Of a stretch of DNA of 64,000 nucleotides, positions 49,357-57,594 are shown in pieces (positions within the stretch are counted from its first letter, which is position 1; each line of letters begins with the position of its first letter). Under the pieces are notes generated by a model. The model did not search any database and was not told the origin of the DNA. It was given only the letters and a program-made list of their open reading frames with translations. The DNA lies in the NCBI GenBank assembly GCA_023443865.1, contig JAEZST010000018.1, positions 248,001 to 312,000 of the forward strand, in the 5' to 3' direction. Position numbers and translations under genes: made by a program. The stretch is from Spirochaetota bacterium (GTDB taxonomy: Bacteria > Spirochaetota > Spirochaetia > Treponematales > Treponemataceae).

Positions 49357-51405
49357 ATGAATCTGGACAAAATGCGCAATATCGGAATCATGGCCCATAT
49401 CGACGCCGGGAAGACCACCACGACCGAGCGGATCCTTTTCTATACCGGGAAGATCCACCGTATCGGCGAGATCGACGACGGCGAGGCCACGATGGACTGG
49501 ATGGCCCAGGAGCAGGAACGGGGAATCACCATTCAGAGCGCGGCGACCACCACCTATTGGCGCGACCATCAGATAAATATCATCGATACCCCCGGCCACG
49601 TGGACTTTACCGCCGAGGTAGAGCGGTCCCTGCGCGTGCTCGACGGCGCCGTGGCGGTACTCTGCGCGGTGGGCGGCGTGCAGCCCCAGACCGAGACCGT
49701 GTGGCGCCAGGCCGATCAGTACAAGGTTCCACGCGTGTGTTTCGTGAACAAGATGGACCGCGTCGGCGCCGACTTTTACGCGGCCATGAACGACGTGCGC
49801 GAGAAATTCGGCGCCCAGTGCGTGGCGCTCCAGATCCCGATAGGGCAGGGGAGCGACTTCGAGGGCGTGATCGACCTAATCGATATGCGGGAAATACGCT
49901 TCGATCCCGCTGACGACGGCGAGACCCTCGTCTATTCCGAGATCGATCCTTCCCGCGCGGCGGAAGCCCACGCTTGGCGGGATACGATGCTTGACGCGAT
50001 TTCCGCCCGTTCGGACGAGCTTACCGAGCTCATTCTCGAGGGCGCCGACATTCCCCCGGGCCTCATCCGCGCGGAAATCCGCAAGGGCACCCTGGAGCGC
50101 GCCTTCATTCCCTTCCTTTGCGGCGCCTCGCGGCGAAACCAGGGCATTCAGCCCCTGATCGACGGCATTATCGATTACCTGCCGGCGCCCCACGAAGTGC
50201 CGGCGGCCGTCGGGTTCCATACCAAAAAGGAAGAGGATATTTCCGTCCTCTGCGACGCTTCCGGCGTCGCGCTCGGCCTCGTATTCAAGATCCAGTACGA
50301 CCGCGAGGCGGGTTCCCTTTGCTACGTGCGCATGTACTCCGGCAAGATCAAGACCGGCGACCAGGTGTTCAACGTGGGAAAGAAAAAGCGGGAACGGGTG
50401 AACCGAATCCTTCGCATGCACTCGAACAAGTCCGAGCCCATGGACGCCGTGGAGGCGGGCGATATCGCCGTCGTCATCGGCTTTAAGATCGCACAGACCG
50501 GCGATACGGTCGGGAGCGAGGGCATGCCGATCCTCCTCGAGAAGATGCATTTTCCCGAGCCCGTCATTTCCGTCGCCATCGAGCCCAAGACCCTTTCCGA
50601 GCGCGACAAGCTCAAGGAGACGCTCGATATTCTCGCGCGGGAAGACCCGACCTTCACGAGCCGCGAAGACGCCGAGACCGGCCAGCTCATTATTTCCGGC
50701 ATGGGAGAGCTCCATCTCGACGTGCTCGTTACCCGCATGATCGACGACTTCAAGGTGGAGGCCCGGGTGGGTAACCCCCAGGTCACGTACCGCGAGTCGG
50801 TCACCGCCCCGGCGGAGCATTCCGAATCCTTCAGCAAGGTGCTCGGCGGAAAGGAAAACACCGCGGGGGTTACCCTCACCGTGGAACCGCTGCCCCGGGG
50901 AACGGGAAACCGGTACGCCTGCAAGGCCAAGAAAGCCCAAATTCCCGAGGAGATTTTCGACGCGATCGAGCTCGCGGTCACGAGCGCCTTCGGCTCGGGC
51001 ATACAGTACGGCTACCCCTGCGTGGACGTGGGCGTGACGTTGACCGCCCTCGAATGGAACGAGCTTACCTCTACCACTTTCGCCTTCGAGGCCGCCGCGA
51101 GCCACGCCTTCGACGAGGCGTGCCGCAAGGCTTCTCCCGAGCTTTTGGAACCGGTGATGAACGTGGATATCCTGTGCCCGAAGGATTTCGTGGGCGACGC
51201 GATGAGCCAGGTGACCCAGCGGGGCGGCCTCATTTCGAGCCTGGAATCCAAGCCTTTCATCGAGGTGGTGCACGCCCAGGCGCCCATGGCCAAGATGTTC
51301 GGCTTCTCCACGGCGCTCCGCTCGGTGACCCAGGGCCGCGCTTCCTTCGCGATGAGCTTTAGCCACTACGAGGTCAAAAAGGGCGGGCTGGGCAACTACC
51401 GGTAA
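49357..51405 (+). CDS. fusA: Elongation factor G (EF-G2-like paralogue)
   Basis: A 682-residue translational GTPase with G1 AHIDAGKTT, G3 DTPGHVDF and G4 NKMDR. All five EF-G domains are visible, including the SSLESKPF and ALRSVTQGRASFAM strands of domains IV and V. Spirochaetes carry two EF-Gs (spdEFG1 and spdEFG2) that divide translocation and ribosome recycling. This one stands alone, outside a str operon, so it may be either; the gene symbol is generic. It is monocistronic with a good promoter and ribosome site. Confidence 0.9.
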   Translation: MNLDKMRNIGIMAHIDAGKTTTTERILFYTGKIHRIGEIDDGEATMDWMAQEQERGITIQSAATTTYWRDHQINIIDTPGHVDFTAEVERSLRVLDGAVAVLCAVGGVQPQTETVWRQADQYKVPRVCFVNKMDRVGADFYAAMNDVREKFGAQCVALQIPIGQGSDFEGVIDLIDMREIRFDPADDGETLVYSEIDPSRAAEAHAWRDTMLDAISARSDELTELILEGADIPPGLIRAEIRKGTLERAFIPFLCGASRRNQGIQPLIDGIIDYLPAPHEVPAAVGFHTKKEEDISVLCDASGVALGLVFKIQYDREAGSLCYVRMYSGKIKTGDQVFNVGKKKRERVNRILRMHSNKSEPMDAVEAGDIAVVIGFKIAQTGDTVGSEGMPILLEKMHFPEPVISVAIEPKTLSERDKLKETLDILAREDPTFTSREDAETGQLIISGMGELHLDVLVTRMIDDFKVEARVGNPQVTYRESVTAPAEHSESFSKVLGGKENTAGVTLTVEPLPRGTGNRYACKAKKAQIPEEIFDAIELAVTSAFGSGIQYGYPCVDVGVTLTALEWNELTSTTFAFEAAASHAFDEACRKASPELLEPVMNVDILCPKDFVGDAMSQVTQRGGLISSLESKPFIEVVHAQAPMAKMFGFSTALRSVTQGRASFAMSFSHYEVKKGGLGNYR

Positions 51406-51524
51406 TTTGAGTTGAGTTTTCATGGGGCCCCTCTGGACGGCGGCGGGTAATACGATAACGAGTCGTTAAATTCGGCTCCCGATACTGGCGGACTCGCGTA
51501 GAGTGAATTATACTTTCCAGTATT

Positions 51525-52112
51525 ATGAAATTCGCCCAAGTAACGATATTGCTTTCTTTATTGATCAACCTGTGTGCCGCCGCGGCGCTTCTCGTTTTCG
51601 GCGCCGATTCCCTTCGGATTCCCCTGATCCTGCTCGCCCTGTCCTCGGTATTCTCCCTGGCCGCCGCGATCGTGCTCGCGCTCCGGCGCGGTTCCCTGGA
51701 GCGGGCCATCGAGGACGCTTCCCGGATCGATTTGCCCCTGGCCGCCGCGGTCGTGGCGGCGGTTCCCCGGGAGACGGAGGTGGCGACCCTTACCGCCATA
51801 GATACCCTGAATATCCTGCGCGCCCGCTGCCTTTCCTCCGGCGATTCGATTAACGGCGGCGGCGATACCCTCGCCGACCTGGACCGCATTCTCGAAGCCC
51901 TGCAGTTTCAGGACATGACGCGGCAAATGCTTGAAAGCGCGGTGGATATGCTCGATGCCGCCGGCCGCCGCCTTTCGGAACGCGCCGCGGCCTCGGGCTC
52001 CCCCGTTTCCCAAAGAAAACTCAACGAGCGGTTCGACCGGGTTCGAAAGGCCCTGGTCGCCCGCGCGAAAACCAATGCCGAAAAGGAAGCACTCATGGAG
52101 GTAAGATTATGA
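51525..52112 (+). CDS. Membrane protein with CheZ-like FQDxTxQ motif
   Basis: A 195-residue protein with two N-terminal membrane helices (about 5-27 and 30-53) joined by a very short loop, then a helical cytoplasmic part. ALQFQDMTRQMLE near residue 127 matches the core of CheZ, where D and Q of F-Q-D-L-T-G-Q dephosphorylate CheY-P. The helix then continues for dimer-like packing. It overlaps the next gene, a CheY, by 4 bases (ATGA), so the two are coupled. It is a plausible membrane-bound CheY-P phosphatase, but similar FQD motifs also occur in receptor tails, so this is inference. TATACT ends 10 bases before the ATG with no ribosome site. Confidence 0.7.
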   Translation: MKFAQVTILLSLLINLCAAAALLVFGADSLRIPLILLALSSVFSLAAAIVLALRRGSLERAIEDASRIDLPLAAAVVAAVPRETEVATLTAIDTLNILRARCLSSGDSINGGGDTLADLDRILEALQFQDMTRQMLESAVDMLDAAGRRLSERAAASGSPVSQRKLNERFDRVRKALVARAKTNAEKEALMEVRL

Positions 52113-52465
52113 AATTCCTTTCTGTAGACGATTCCTCGACCATGCGGAAGATCATTTCCCTGGCGCTCAAGGGGGCGGGTCATACCGTCGAGGAAGCCGA
52201 GAACGGGAAACAGGCCCTTGAGGTCTTAAAAACCGCGAAGGTCGATTGCATATTGCTCGACATCAACATGCCGGAGATGAACGGGATCGAGTTCTTGAAG
52301 GAACGGAAAAACCGGCCCGACATCGCGGGCGTGCCCGTGTTCGTGCTGACCACCCAAGACGAGGAATCCCTCAAGACCGAGGCGATGGGCTTGGGAGCCA
52401 AGGGATTTATCGTGAAGCCCTTCCAGAAAGAGGCCCTGCTGGCGGCGATCAGTAGCGGTATCTGA
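52109..52465 (+). CDS. cheY: CheY-type chemotaxis response regulator
   Basis: A 118-residue single receiver domain. Acidic pair in SVDDSS, phospho-Asp in LLDINMPEM, Thr in VLTTQDE and Lys in FIVKPFQ. It is probably the flagellar-switch-binding output of CheA or an adaptation sink. Translationally coupled to the FQDxTxQ membrane protein. Its last 17 bases overlap the convergent cheX-like gene. Confidence 0.9.
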   Translation: MKFLSVDDSSTMRKIISLALKGAGHTVEEAENGKQALEVLKTAKVDCILLDINMPEMNGIEFLKERKNRPDIAGVPVFVLTTQDEESLKTEAMGLGAKGFIVKPFQKEALLAAISSGI

Positions 52466-52925
52466 CCGAGAAGAGGGTAAGATCGAGGGGCGCTCCCTCG
52501 GCGTTCAGCCGGAGGTCCGCCACCGCGGTGCCCGGCAGCCGTTCGTCCAGGTAGAGGTACCGGGGCAACGATAGCCGGACCTCTGTTTGCGACCCGAAAT
52601 ACGCGGAGAGGAAATTTCCCGTGATGACGTTGAGCATCTCGAGAACGGAATCTTCCGCGTTTTTTTTTCGGTCCCGTTCGGGGCTTTCGCTGAAAAGCGC
52701 GTCAATTACCCGGTCCCGGATCGCGGGCGGTACCTTCATCTCTATTCTGCAGGAGAGGGGAGCCATGACGTCTATGGCCGCGCACTGGGCGTCTTGCCCC
52801 GCTTCCGGGAGGCCCTCTCCGGCCCGCATGGGGCTTGCGTCGATAAAGGCCATCGCCGCGAAGGCTTCCGAGGTTGCCGCCGCGAGGAGCTTTTCCGCGC
52901 GGTCGGGATCGATTTGGTCGTTCAC
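52449..52925 (-). CDS. cheX: CheX-like chemotaxis phosphatase
   Basis: A 158-residue protein of the CheC/CheX/FliY class. One catalytic helix is seen in SVLEMLNVITGNFL, holding the E-x-x-N dyad that dephosphorylates CheY-P. The single motif and the alpha/beta layout favour CheX over CheC. It is the last gene of the minus-strand chemotaxis operon, overlapping the second CheY by 4 bases, and converges on another CheY. Spirochaetes normally use CheX for signal termination. Confidence 0.75.
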   Translation of the reverse strand: MNDQIDPDRAEKLLAAATSEAFAAMAFIDASPMRAGEGLPEAGQDAQCAAIDVMAPLSCRIEMKVPPAIRDRVIDALFSESPERDRKKNAEDSVLEMLNVITGNFLSAYFGSQTEVRLSLPRYLYLDERLPGTAVADLRLNAEGAPLDLTLFSVRYRY

Positions 52926-53302
52926 GAGAGGCCTCCCAAAACGGCGAGAACTTTTTCCGGCGACACGGGCTTTTGGATAACGCCCGTTACCCCGAGCCGT
53001 TTCAGTCCCGATTCAACCGCGCTCAGCGCGACGCTCGAGGTTACCACGATGGGTATGCCCGCGGTGGCGCCCTTGTTTTTCACCAGCTTGATGAACGTGG
53101 TGCCGTCCATCTTCGGCATGTTTATGTCGGAGAAGATCAGGTCTACCGTATCGGCCCCGTCCAGGGCCGTGAGGCCGTCTATGCCGTTCTCGGCCTCCAC
53201 GAACGCGCCTATCTCGAAGCCGCACATCTCCACGCAGCGCTGAATGATCATGCGCGAGGTCGCCGAGTCGTCCACTATGAGTACGGTACGGAATCCTTTC
53301 AT
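52922..53302 (-). CDS. CheY-type response regulator (second copy)
   Basis: A 126-residue receiver domain. Acidic pair in IVDDSA, phospho-Asp in FSDINMPKM, conserved Ser/Thr in VVTSSV and Lys in IQKPVS. It differs clearly from the plus-strand CheY at 52109, so the two probably have different outputs. Coupled to cheX (4-base overlap) and one base behind cheD. Confidence 0.9.
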   Translation of the reverse strand: MKGFRTVLIVDDSATSRMIIQRCVEMCGFEIGAFVEAENGIDGLTALDGADTVDLIFSDINMPKMDGTTFIKLVKNKGATAGIPIVVTSSVALSAVESGLKRLGVTGVIQKPVSPEKVLAVLGGLS

Positions 53303-53303
53303 G

Positions 53304-53747
53304 CTATATCTCCCATTGGCGCTGACCGGAGGAGATGAGCGTTCCCCCGGTTTCCACGAAGAGCGTGACCGTTCGGCTTATTTCGCCCCCGGTGTCCTCG
53401 GCGGTCGCCCCGAGCGAGCTTTTCCAGAGTATCTTTTTCGCCGCGAGGATGTTCCGCTTGCCGATATCGAACAGTCCCTTGTCGTCCATTACCGAAGCCC
53501 CGCCGACGAGCTTGATGCGCACGTTCTGCCGGACGGCGCCCATCTTTTTCATGTCCTCGATCATGAAGGGGATCCCGAGGTCGGCGAAGTAGCCCGGCCG
53601 GTCTTGTCCCCTTTTTGCGTCTATCGAGGAATCGGGCAGGGCGAAATGCAGCATGCCCGCGATGTTTCGTTTCGTATCGAACATGAGCACCGCGACGCAC
53701 GAGCCGAGCGCGAAGGTTTTTATCTGGTCTCCGGGATTCGCGCTCAC
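53304..53747 (-). CDS. cheD: Chemoreceptor glutamine deamidase CheD (start uncertain)
   Basis: A CheD protein that deamidates receptor glutamines and, with CheC in Bacillus, takes part in adaptation. NPGDQIKTFALGSCVAV holds the catalytic Cys, MLHFALPDS the His and RIKLVGGA is a family strand. The GTG at 53747 gives 147 residues but cuts off the conserved V-G-I-G-E-W-I-V-S that the family has before NPGD. That sequence is encoded in frame just upstream, where the only well-placed start is an ATC at 53783, 6 bases after AAGGAG and inside cheB. Translation from ATC (159 residues) is therefore possible; see findings. Confidence 0.88.
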   Translation of the reverse strand: MSANPGDQIKTFALGSCVAVLMFDTKRNIAGMLHFALPDSSIDAKRGQDRPGYFADLGIPFMIEDMKKMGAVRQNVRIKLVGGASVMDDKGLFDIGKRNILAAKKILWKSSLGATAEDTGGEISRTVTLFVETGGTLISSGQRQWEI

Positions 53748-53764
53748 GATCCATTCCCCGATTC

Positions 53765-54859
53765 CTACCGTGTGGGTTGCGATACTGCGCTCCTTCCCGT
53801 TTCCGTGGACGGCTTATGCTGTATTCCGAGCAGGGTCGCGGTCATTTCCTCTATGTCCAAAAGCCGTTCCGCCGCCCCCCGTTTCCACGCCTCGCCGGGC
53901 ATGCCGAACACGACGGAGCTTTCCTCGCTTTGGGCGAAGCACCGCGCGCCCCGCTGCCTCATGTGCAGTAGGCCGTTTGCCCCGTCCGCGCCCATGCCCG
54001 TAAGCAGCAGCCCCGTCCCCTTTTCGCCCGCGGCCTCGGCCACGGAGTCGAAAAGCGCGTCTACCGAGGGGCGGTGCCCGCTGATCTTGTCGCCTCCCGA
54101 GCAGGTTACCTGCCAGCGATCCCCGCGTTTCGCGACGCGCAGGTGAAAGTCGCCCGGGGCGATCAATACGACGCCCCGTTCCGCGACGTCTCCGTCCTTC
54201 GCCTCCCGTACCCGCACCGAGGACGCTTTATCCAGGGTTTCGGCGAACATCCGGGTGAAAACGGGAGGCATGTGCTGGACCACGACCACGGGGGGCATGT
54301 CCGGCGGGAATTGCGGTATAATCTGGTTTAATACGTTGGTTCCCCCGGTGGAGGCCCCGATGGCGATCAGTCTCCCCTCGCCGGAGACCGCCGCCGGGCC
54401 GTACACGGGGCGGGGCTCGACCGTTTTCCGTTTCGCGATCTTCGTCATGTCCGCCCGTGACGCCTCTCGGATTCTCTCCGCGAGCTGGGCCAGCATGTGG
54501 GACAATCCTTCCGTGTCCCTGCCCGAGGGCTTCGCCACGATATCCATTGCCCCGGCCTTGAGGGCGGCCAGCGCGCGTTCCGAGCCCCTCGGCGTTACCC
54601 CGGAAACGATAATCACCGGAAGGGGGTATTGCGGAAGCAGTTTCGCGAGGAATTCGATCCCGTCCATTTTCGGCATCTCGATATCCAATGTCATGACGTC
54701 GGGCTTCAGGAGCACGATTTTGTCCCTGGCCGCCCAGGCGTCCGAGGCGGTTGCCGCGACCTCGAGGTCGGGAAACCCGGAAAGGCCCTTGGATATCAAC
54801 TCCCGGGCCACGGCCGAATCGTCGACCACGAGTACCCGGATTTTCCGGTGGAGGTTCAT
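53765..54859 (-). CDS. cheB: Chemotaxis protein-glutamate methylesterase CheB
   Basis: A 364-residue response-regulator enzyme removing methyl groups from chemoreceptors. Receiver domain (about 8-125; Asp in TLDIEMPKM), linker, then the methylesterase domain (about 165-345) with Ser in IGASTGG, His in VVQHMPP and Asp in GMGADGA. It overlaps the unknown gene upstream by 4 bases. Its 3' end contains the AAGGAG that seems to serve cheD. Confidence 0.95.
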   Translation of the reverse strand: MNLHRKIRVLVVDDSAVARELISKGLSGFPDLEVAATASDAWAARDKIVLLKPDVMTLDIEMPKMDGIEFLAKLLPQYPLPVIIVSGVTPRGSERALAALKAGAMDIVAKPSGRDTEGLSHMLAQLAERIREASRADMTKIAKRKTVEPRPVYGPAAVSGEGRLIAIGASTGGTNVLNQIIPQFPPDMPPVVVVQHMPPVFTRMFAETLDKASSVRVREAKDGDVAERGVVLIAPGDFHLRVAKRGDRWQVTCSGGDKISGHRPSVDALFDSVAEAAGEKGTGLLLTGMGADGANGLLHMRQRGARCFAQSEESSVVFGMPGEAWKRGAAERLLDIEEMTATLLGIQHKPSTETGRSAVSQPTR

Positions 54860-55401
54860 TGCCCTATCCGCTCCAGCCGTTTCACGTCGAGGTTATCGGT
54901 GAATACGAGGGTCTCGCCGTCCATGGCCACGGTAATGTTGAGGGGAGACGGGTCCGGGGGAAGTTCCTGGATTACCGCCGGTTTTCCGTCGAGACTGATA
55001 TACTGATACCCGATCAAGGGCTGGACGGTCAGTTTCTTTTCCCGGATCCTCCAGGAGAGGACCACCGTAAGCCGGTACTCGTAAACGCCCTTTTCGAGGC
55101 GGGCGGTAACGAGGACGCGCTTTACGCAGTGATGGGTATGGAATTCGTATACCGAATCGTAGGAGAGTTCTTTCGGCGCTTCGCCGGGAAAGCGATGCTC
55201 GGCGTATACCCGCTCGTACGGAACGTTGTCTACCAGATGCGAGGTTACCCGCCACGAGCCCTTGAGCTCGTGCCGCTCCGCGTTCTTATAGGAGGCGGTA
55301 TACTCGTAGGATCCGGTTTCCGCCACGGGGGTTTCGCTCAGCGTATGGCCAATCGAGCGGGCGAGCCGCGCCAGCCTGTCCTCTTGCTGTTTTACCGTCA
55401 T
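54856..55401 (-). CDS. Unknown protein embedded in the chemotaxis operon
   Basis: A 181-residue soluble protein that I do not recognise. It is rich in beta-strand patterns (WRVTSHLV, RVLVTARLEKGVYEYRLTVVL), with charged helices at both ends and no signal peptide or catalytic motif. It overlaps the ParA-like gene upstream and cheB downstream by 4 bases each, so it is made in fixed proportion with them and almost certainly works in chemotaxis. A cargo or adaptor for the ParA-like ATPase is a reasonable guess. The frame is open to 55524, but the ATG at 55401 in the ATGA overlap is the natural start. Confidence 0.7.
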   Translation of the reverse strand: MTVKQQEDRLARLARSIGHTLSETPVAETGSYEYTASYKNAERHELKGSWRVTSHLVDNVPYERVYAEHRFPGEAPKELSYDSVYEFHTHHCVKRVLVTARLEKGVYEYRLTVVLSWRIREKKLTVQPLIGYQYISLDGKPAVIQELPPDPSPLNITVAMDGETLVFTDNLDVKRLERIGQ

Positions 55402-56165
55402 TGCCGCACCGGGAACCCTTTGTCGAGCAAGGTTCGATAATCCCGGGCGGCGTAGCTCGACGGGCCGCATTCCCAAATGGTCCGGGATTTTTCGAGGGAT
55501 CGGGAGATATACTCGGATTTGCAAATTTCGTATACCGGAATGTGGAAACTCGAGAAGAGCTCGCGGTAGGTTTGCACGCGGTGGAGGCGGTTCTCGGCCT
55601 TGGTGAAAAGGAGGGAGTGCACGTGAATTTCCCTGCCGGCCTCCGCGGAGCAGGCGCGGACCTCGTCGAGTATGGATTCAAGCCCCGAAACGGAATAGAG
55701 CTGGAATTCCAGCGGGATAATCACCGCGTCGCTTGCCCGGATCAGCATGTGCTCCAGCGGGCTGTTCGACGGCGACGAGTCGATGATGATCCATTCGTAC
55801 CGATCCCGCAAGGGGTTGATAAAGTCCGTGAAACGGGCGTAATCGCCGATGATCTCGGAGTCCCGAACGTCTAGCCGGAGTCTCTTGTTCCCCGCGGGTA
55901 TGAGGTCGAGGTTGCGCCTGACCCGCGCGTTTATGTACGCGTCCGCCTTGGTCTTTTCTCCCTTGGCAAGATCGCTTACCAGGGCCGAAAAATCGCGTTT
56001 ATCCTTCGCGCCGAAGAAGAGCGTCAGGTTCCCCTGGGGATCCCCGTCGATCATGAGAACTTTTTCCCCGCGCCTGGCGAGGCCGGAGGCTATCTGGATT
56101 ACCGACGAGGTTTTTCCCACGCCTCCCTTCTGGTTCGCGACAGTGAAAATTTTCGCGCCGGTCAT
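55398..56165 (-). CDS. ParA/MinD-family ATPase of the chemotaxis operon
   Basis: A 255-residue deviant Walker-A ATPase (NQKGGVGKTS at residues 9-18, MIDGDPQGN, and DSSPSN in place of DxPP). It could position the chemoreceptor array or segregate it at division, as ParC does for Vibrio arrays and PpfA for Rhodobacter clusters. It sits between cheR and the unknown gene, with 4-base overlaps on both sides. The ATG at 56165 follows AAGGAGT; the longer frame to 56243 overlaps cheR. There is no ParB or parS nearby, so it is not the chromosome system. Confidence 0.88.
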   Translation of the reverse strand: MTGAKIFTVANQKGGVGKTSSVIQIASGLARRGEKVLMIDGDPQGNLTLFFGAKDKRDFSALVSDLAKGEKTKADAYINARVRRNLDLIPAGNKRLRLDVRDSEIIGDYARFTDFINPLRDRYEWIIIDSSPSNSPLEHMLIRASDAVIIPLEFQLYSVSGLESILDEVRACSAEAGREIHVHSLLFTKAENRLHRVQTYRELFSSFHIPVYEICKSEYISRSLEKSRTIWECGPSSYAARDYRTLLDKGFPVRQ

Positions 56166-57058
56166 CGTCTTACTCCTTGTGACTTCGTTGGTTGAACGCC
56201 TTTGCGGTATATCGCGGGCTTCACGTAATCGAAGGGGTTCCATTCCCGGGGCAACGATTCCGAGTGCCCTATGAATAGATACCCGCCGGGTTTCACGTAC
56301 CGGTACAGCGTGGAAACGACCCGGTTACGGGATTCCTGGTTAAAGTATATCATGACGTTCCTGCAAAACACCACGTCGAATTGTCCCTTCATCGGATACG
56401 ATTCGGCCATCAGGTTCAGCCGCTTGAAAAGCACCATGGCCTTGATCTCATCCGCCACGGCGTATTCCCGTTCTTCGGTCGCGCTGAGATAGCGCTGCCG
56501 AAAACGGGACGGCATATCGTTGAATTTCTGCGCGGCGTATATTCCCTCTCTTGCGGTTCTCAACGCGTGCAGCGATATGTCCGTGGCGAGAAGCCCTATG
56601 TCGGGCGCTCCGGGCTTTCCCGCGAAGCGGTCATGCAGCAGCATGGCAACGGAATACACTTCCTCCCCGCTGGCGCAGCCGGCGCTCCATATCCGCAAGG
56701 GGTAGGGCCCGCCGCGCGCGAATTCGCCCGATAGGTCGGGAAGCACTTTATTGGCCAGAAAATCGAAATGTTCCCCTTCCCGGAAGAAAAAGGAATGGTT
56801 CGTGGTTAAAAGGTTGATCATTTCGGAAATTTCCGCGCCCGTCGGGTCGTTCTCGAGCAGGCGCACGTAATCCGAAAAGTTTTTGCATCCCAGACGCCTC
56901 AGCCGCTTCGAGAGCCTTCCGGAAACGAGCACCTTTTTTTGCTCGGGCAGGTGAATTCCGAAGCGGTCGTAAACCAGCGCGGTGATATAGGTAAACTCCC
57001 GCCCGCTTAAGGGTATTAAGTCCTCGTTCTGCGAGAAGGCGTCCCCGATTTCATTCAC
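56162..57058 (-). CDS. cheR: Chemotaxis protein methyltransferase CheR
   Basis: A 298-residue SAM-dependent methyltransferase modifying receptor glutamates. It has an N-terminal helical domain (about 15-90; RLSKRLRRLG), TTNHSFFFRE, the SAM motif IWSAGCASGEEVYS, TDISLHAL and the post-motif FCRNVMIYFN. It overlaps cheW by 8 bases and the ParA-like gene by 4. Confidence 0.95.
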   Translation of the reverse strand: MNEIGDAFSQNEDLIPLSGREFTYITALVYDRFGIHLPEQKKVLVSGRLSKRLRRLGCKNFSDYVRLLENDPTGAEISEMINLLTTNHSFFFREGEHFDFLANKVLPDLSGEFARGGPYPLRIWSAGCASGEEVYSVAMLLHDRFAGKPGAPDIGLLATDISLHALRTAREGIYAAQKFNDMPSRFRQRYLSATEEREYAVADEIKAMVLFKRLNLMAESYPMKGQFDVVFCRNVMIYFNQESRNRVVSTLYRYVKPGGYLFIGHSESLPREWNPFDYVKPAIYRKGVQPTKSQGVRR

Positions 57059-57578
57059 CGCCGGCTTCCCCCGCGGAGGTAAGGCTTTCGTCCTTTACGA
57101 TCTTTTCCACGTCCAGCAGTATCTTGATGGAATCTCCGGCCTTGCCCATTCCGCTGATATACCGGTCCCGTCCGGAGGTGGTACGGAAGTTGGGCGGCGG
57201 TTCGATGGCCTTCTCCGGGATCTCCATCACCTCTTCCACCGTATCCACGAGGCAGCCGACCAAAACGCCGTCTACCTCGGTCACGATGATGCAGGTACGG
57301 TTATCGTACTCCCGCTCTTCCATGTCGAACCTGAGGCGGAGGTCCACGATCGGTATGACCTTGCCGCGCAGGTTTATCACGCCCTTCACGTATCGGGGCA
57401 TATCGGGAACCTCGGAGATGGCCTGCAGCTCGATTATCTCGATCACGAACCGTATGCCGATCCCGTACGACTCCTTGCCGATACGGAAAAAAAGGTATTT
57501 GTTTGCCTGGGTATCCTCGTTGTCCTCGTCATCCACGAGAAAATCGTCCGCCGAGGAGCCCGCTTTCAATTCGACCAT
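57051..57578 (-). CDS. cheW: Chemotaxis coupling protein CheW
   Basis: A 175-residue SH3-like coupling protein linking receptors to CheA. KYLFFRIGKESYGIGIRFVIEII, the VINLRGKVIPIVDLR strand pair and VGCLVDTVEEVMEI are diagnostic. The first 25 residues are an acidic extension (VDDEDNEDTQ). It lies 16 bases behind the receptor gene. Confidence 0.94.
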   Translation of the reverse strand: MVELKAGSSADDFLVDDEDNEDTQANKYLFFRIGKESYGIGIRFVIEIIELQAISEVPDMPRYVKGVINLRGKVIPIVDLRLRFDMEEREYDNRTCIIVTEVDGVLVGCLVDTVEEVMEIPEKAIEPPPNFRTTSGRDRYISGMGKAGDSIKILLDVEKIVKDESLTSAGEAGGE

Positions 57579-57594
57579 GACGCCCTTCCTTTAA

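Noticed and set aside
49876..51423. 515-codon frame antisense to the EF-G gene
   Set aside because: EF-G is certain by its G motifs; the antisense product is His/Gly/Glu-rich and featureless.
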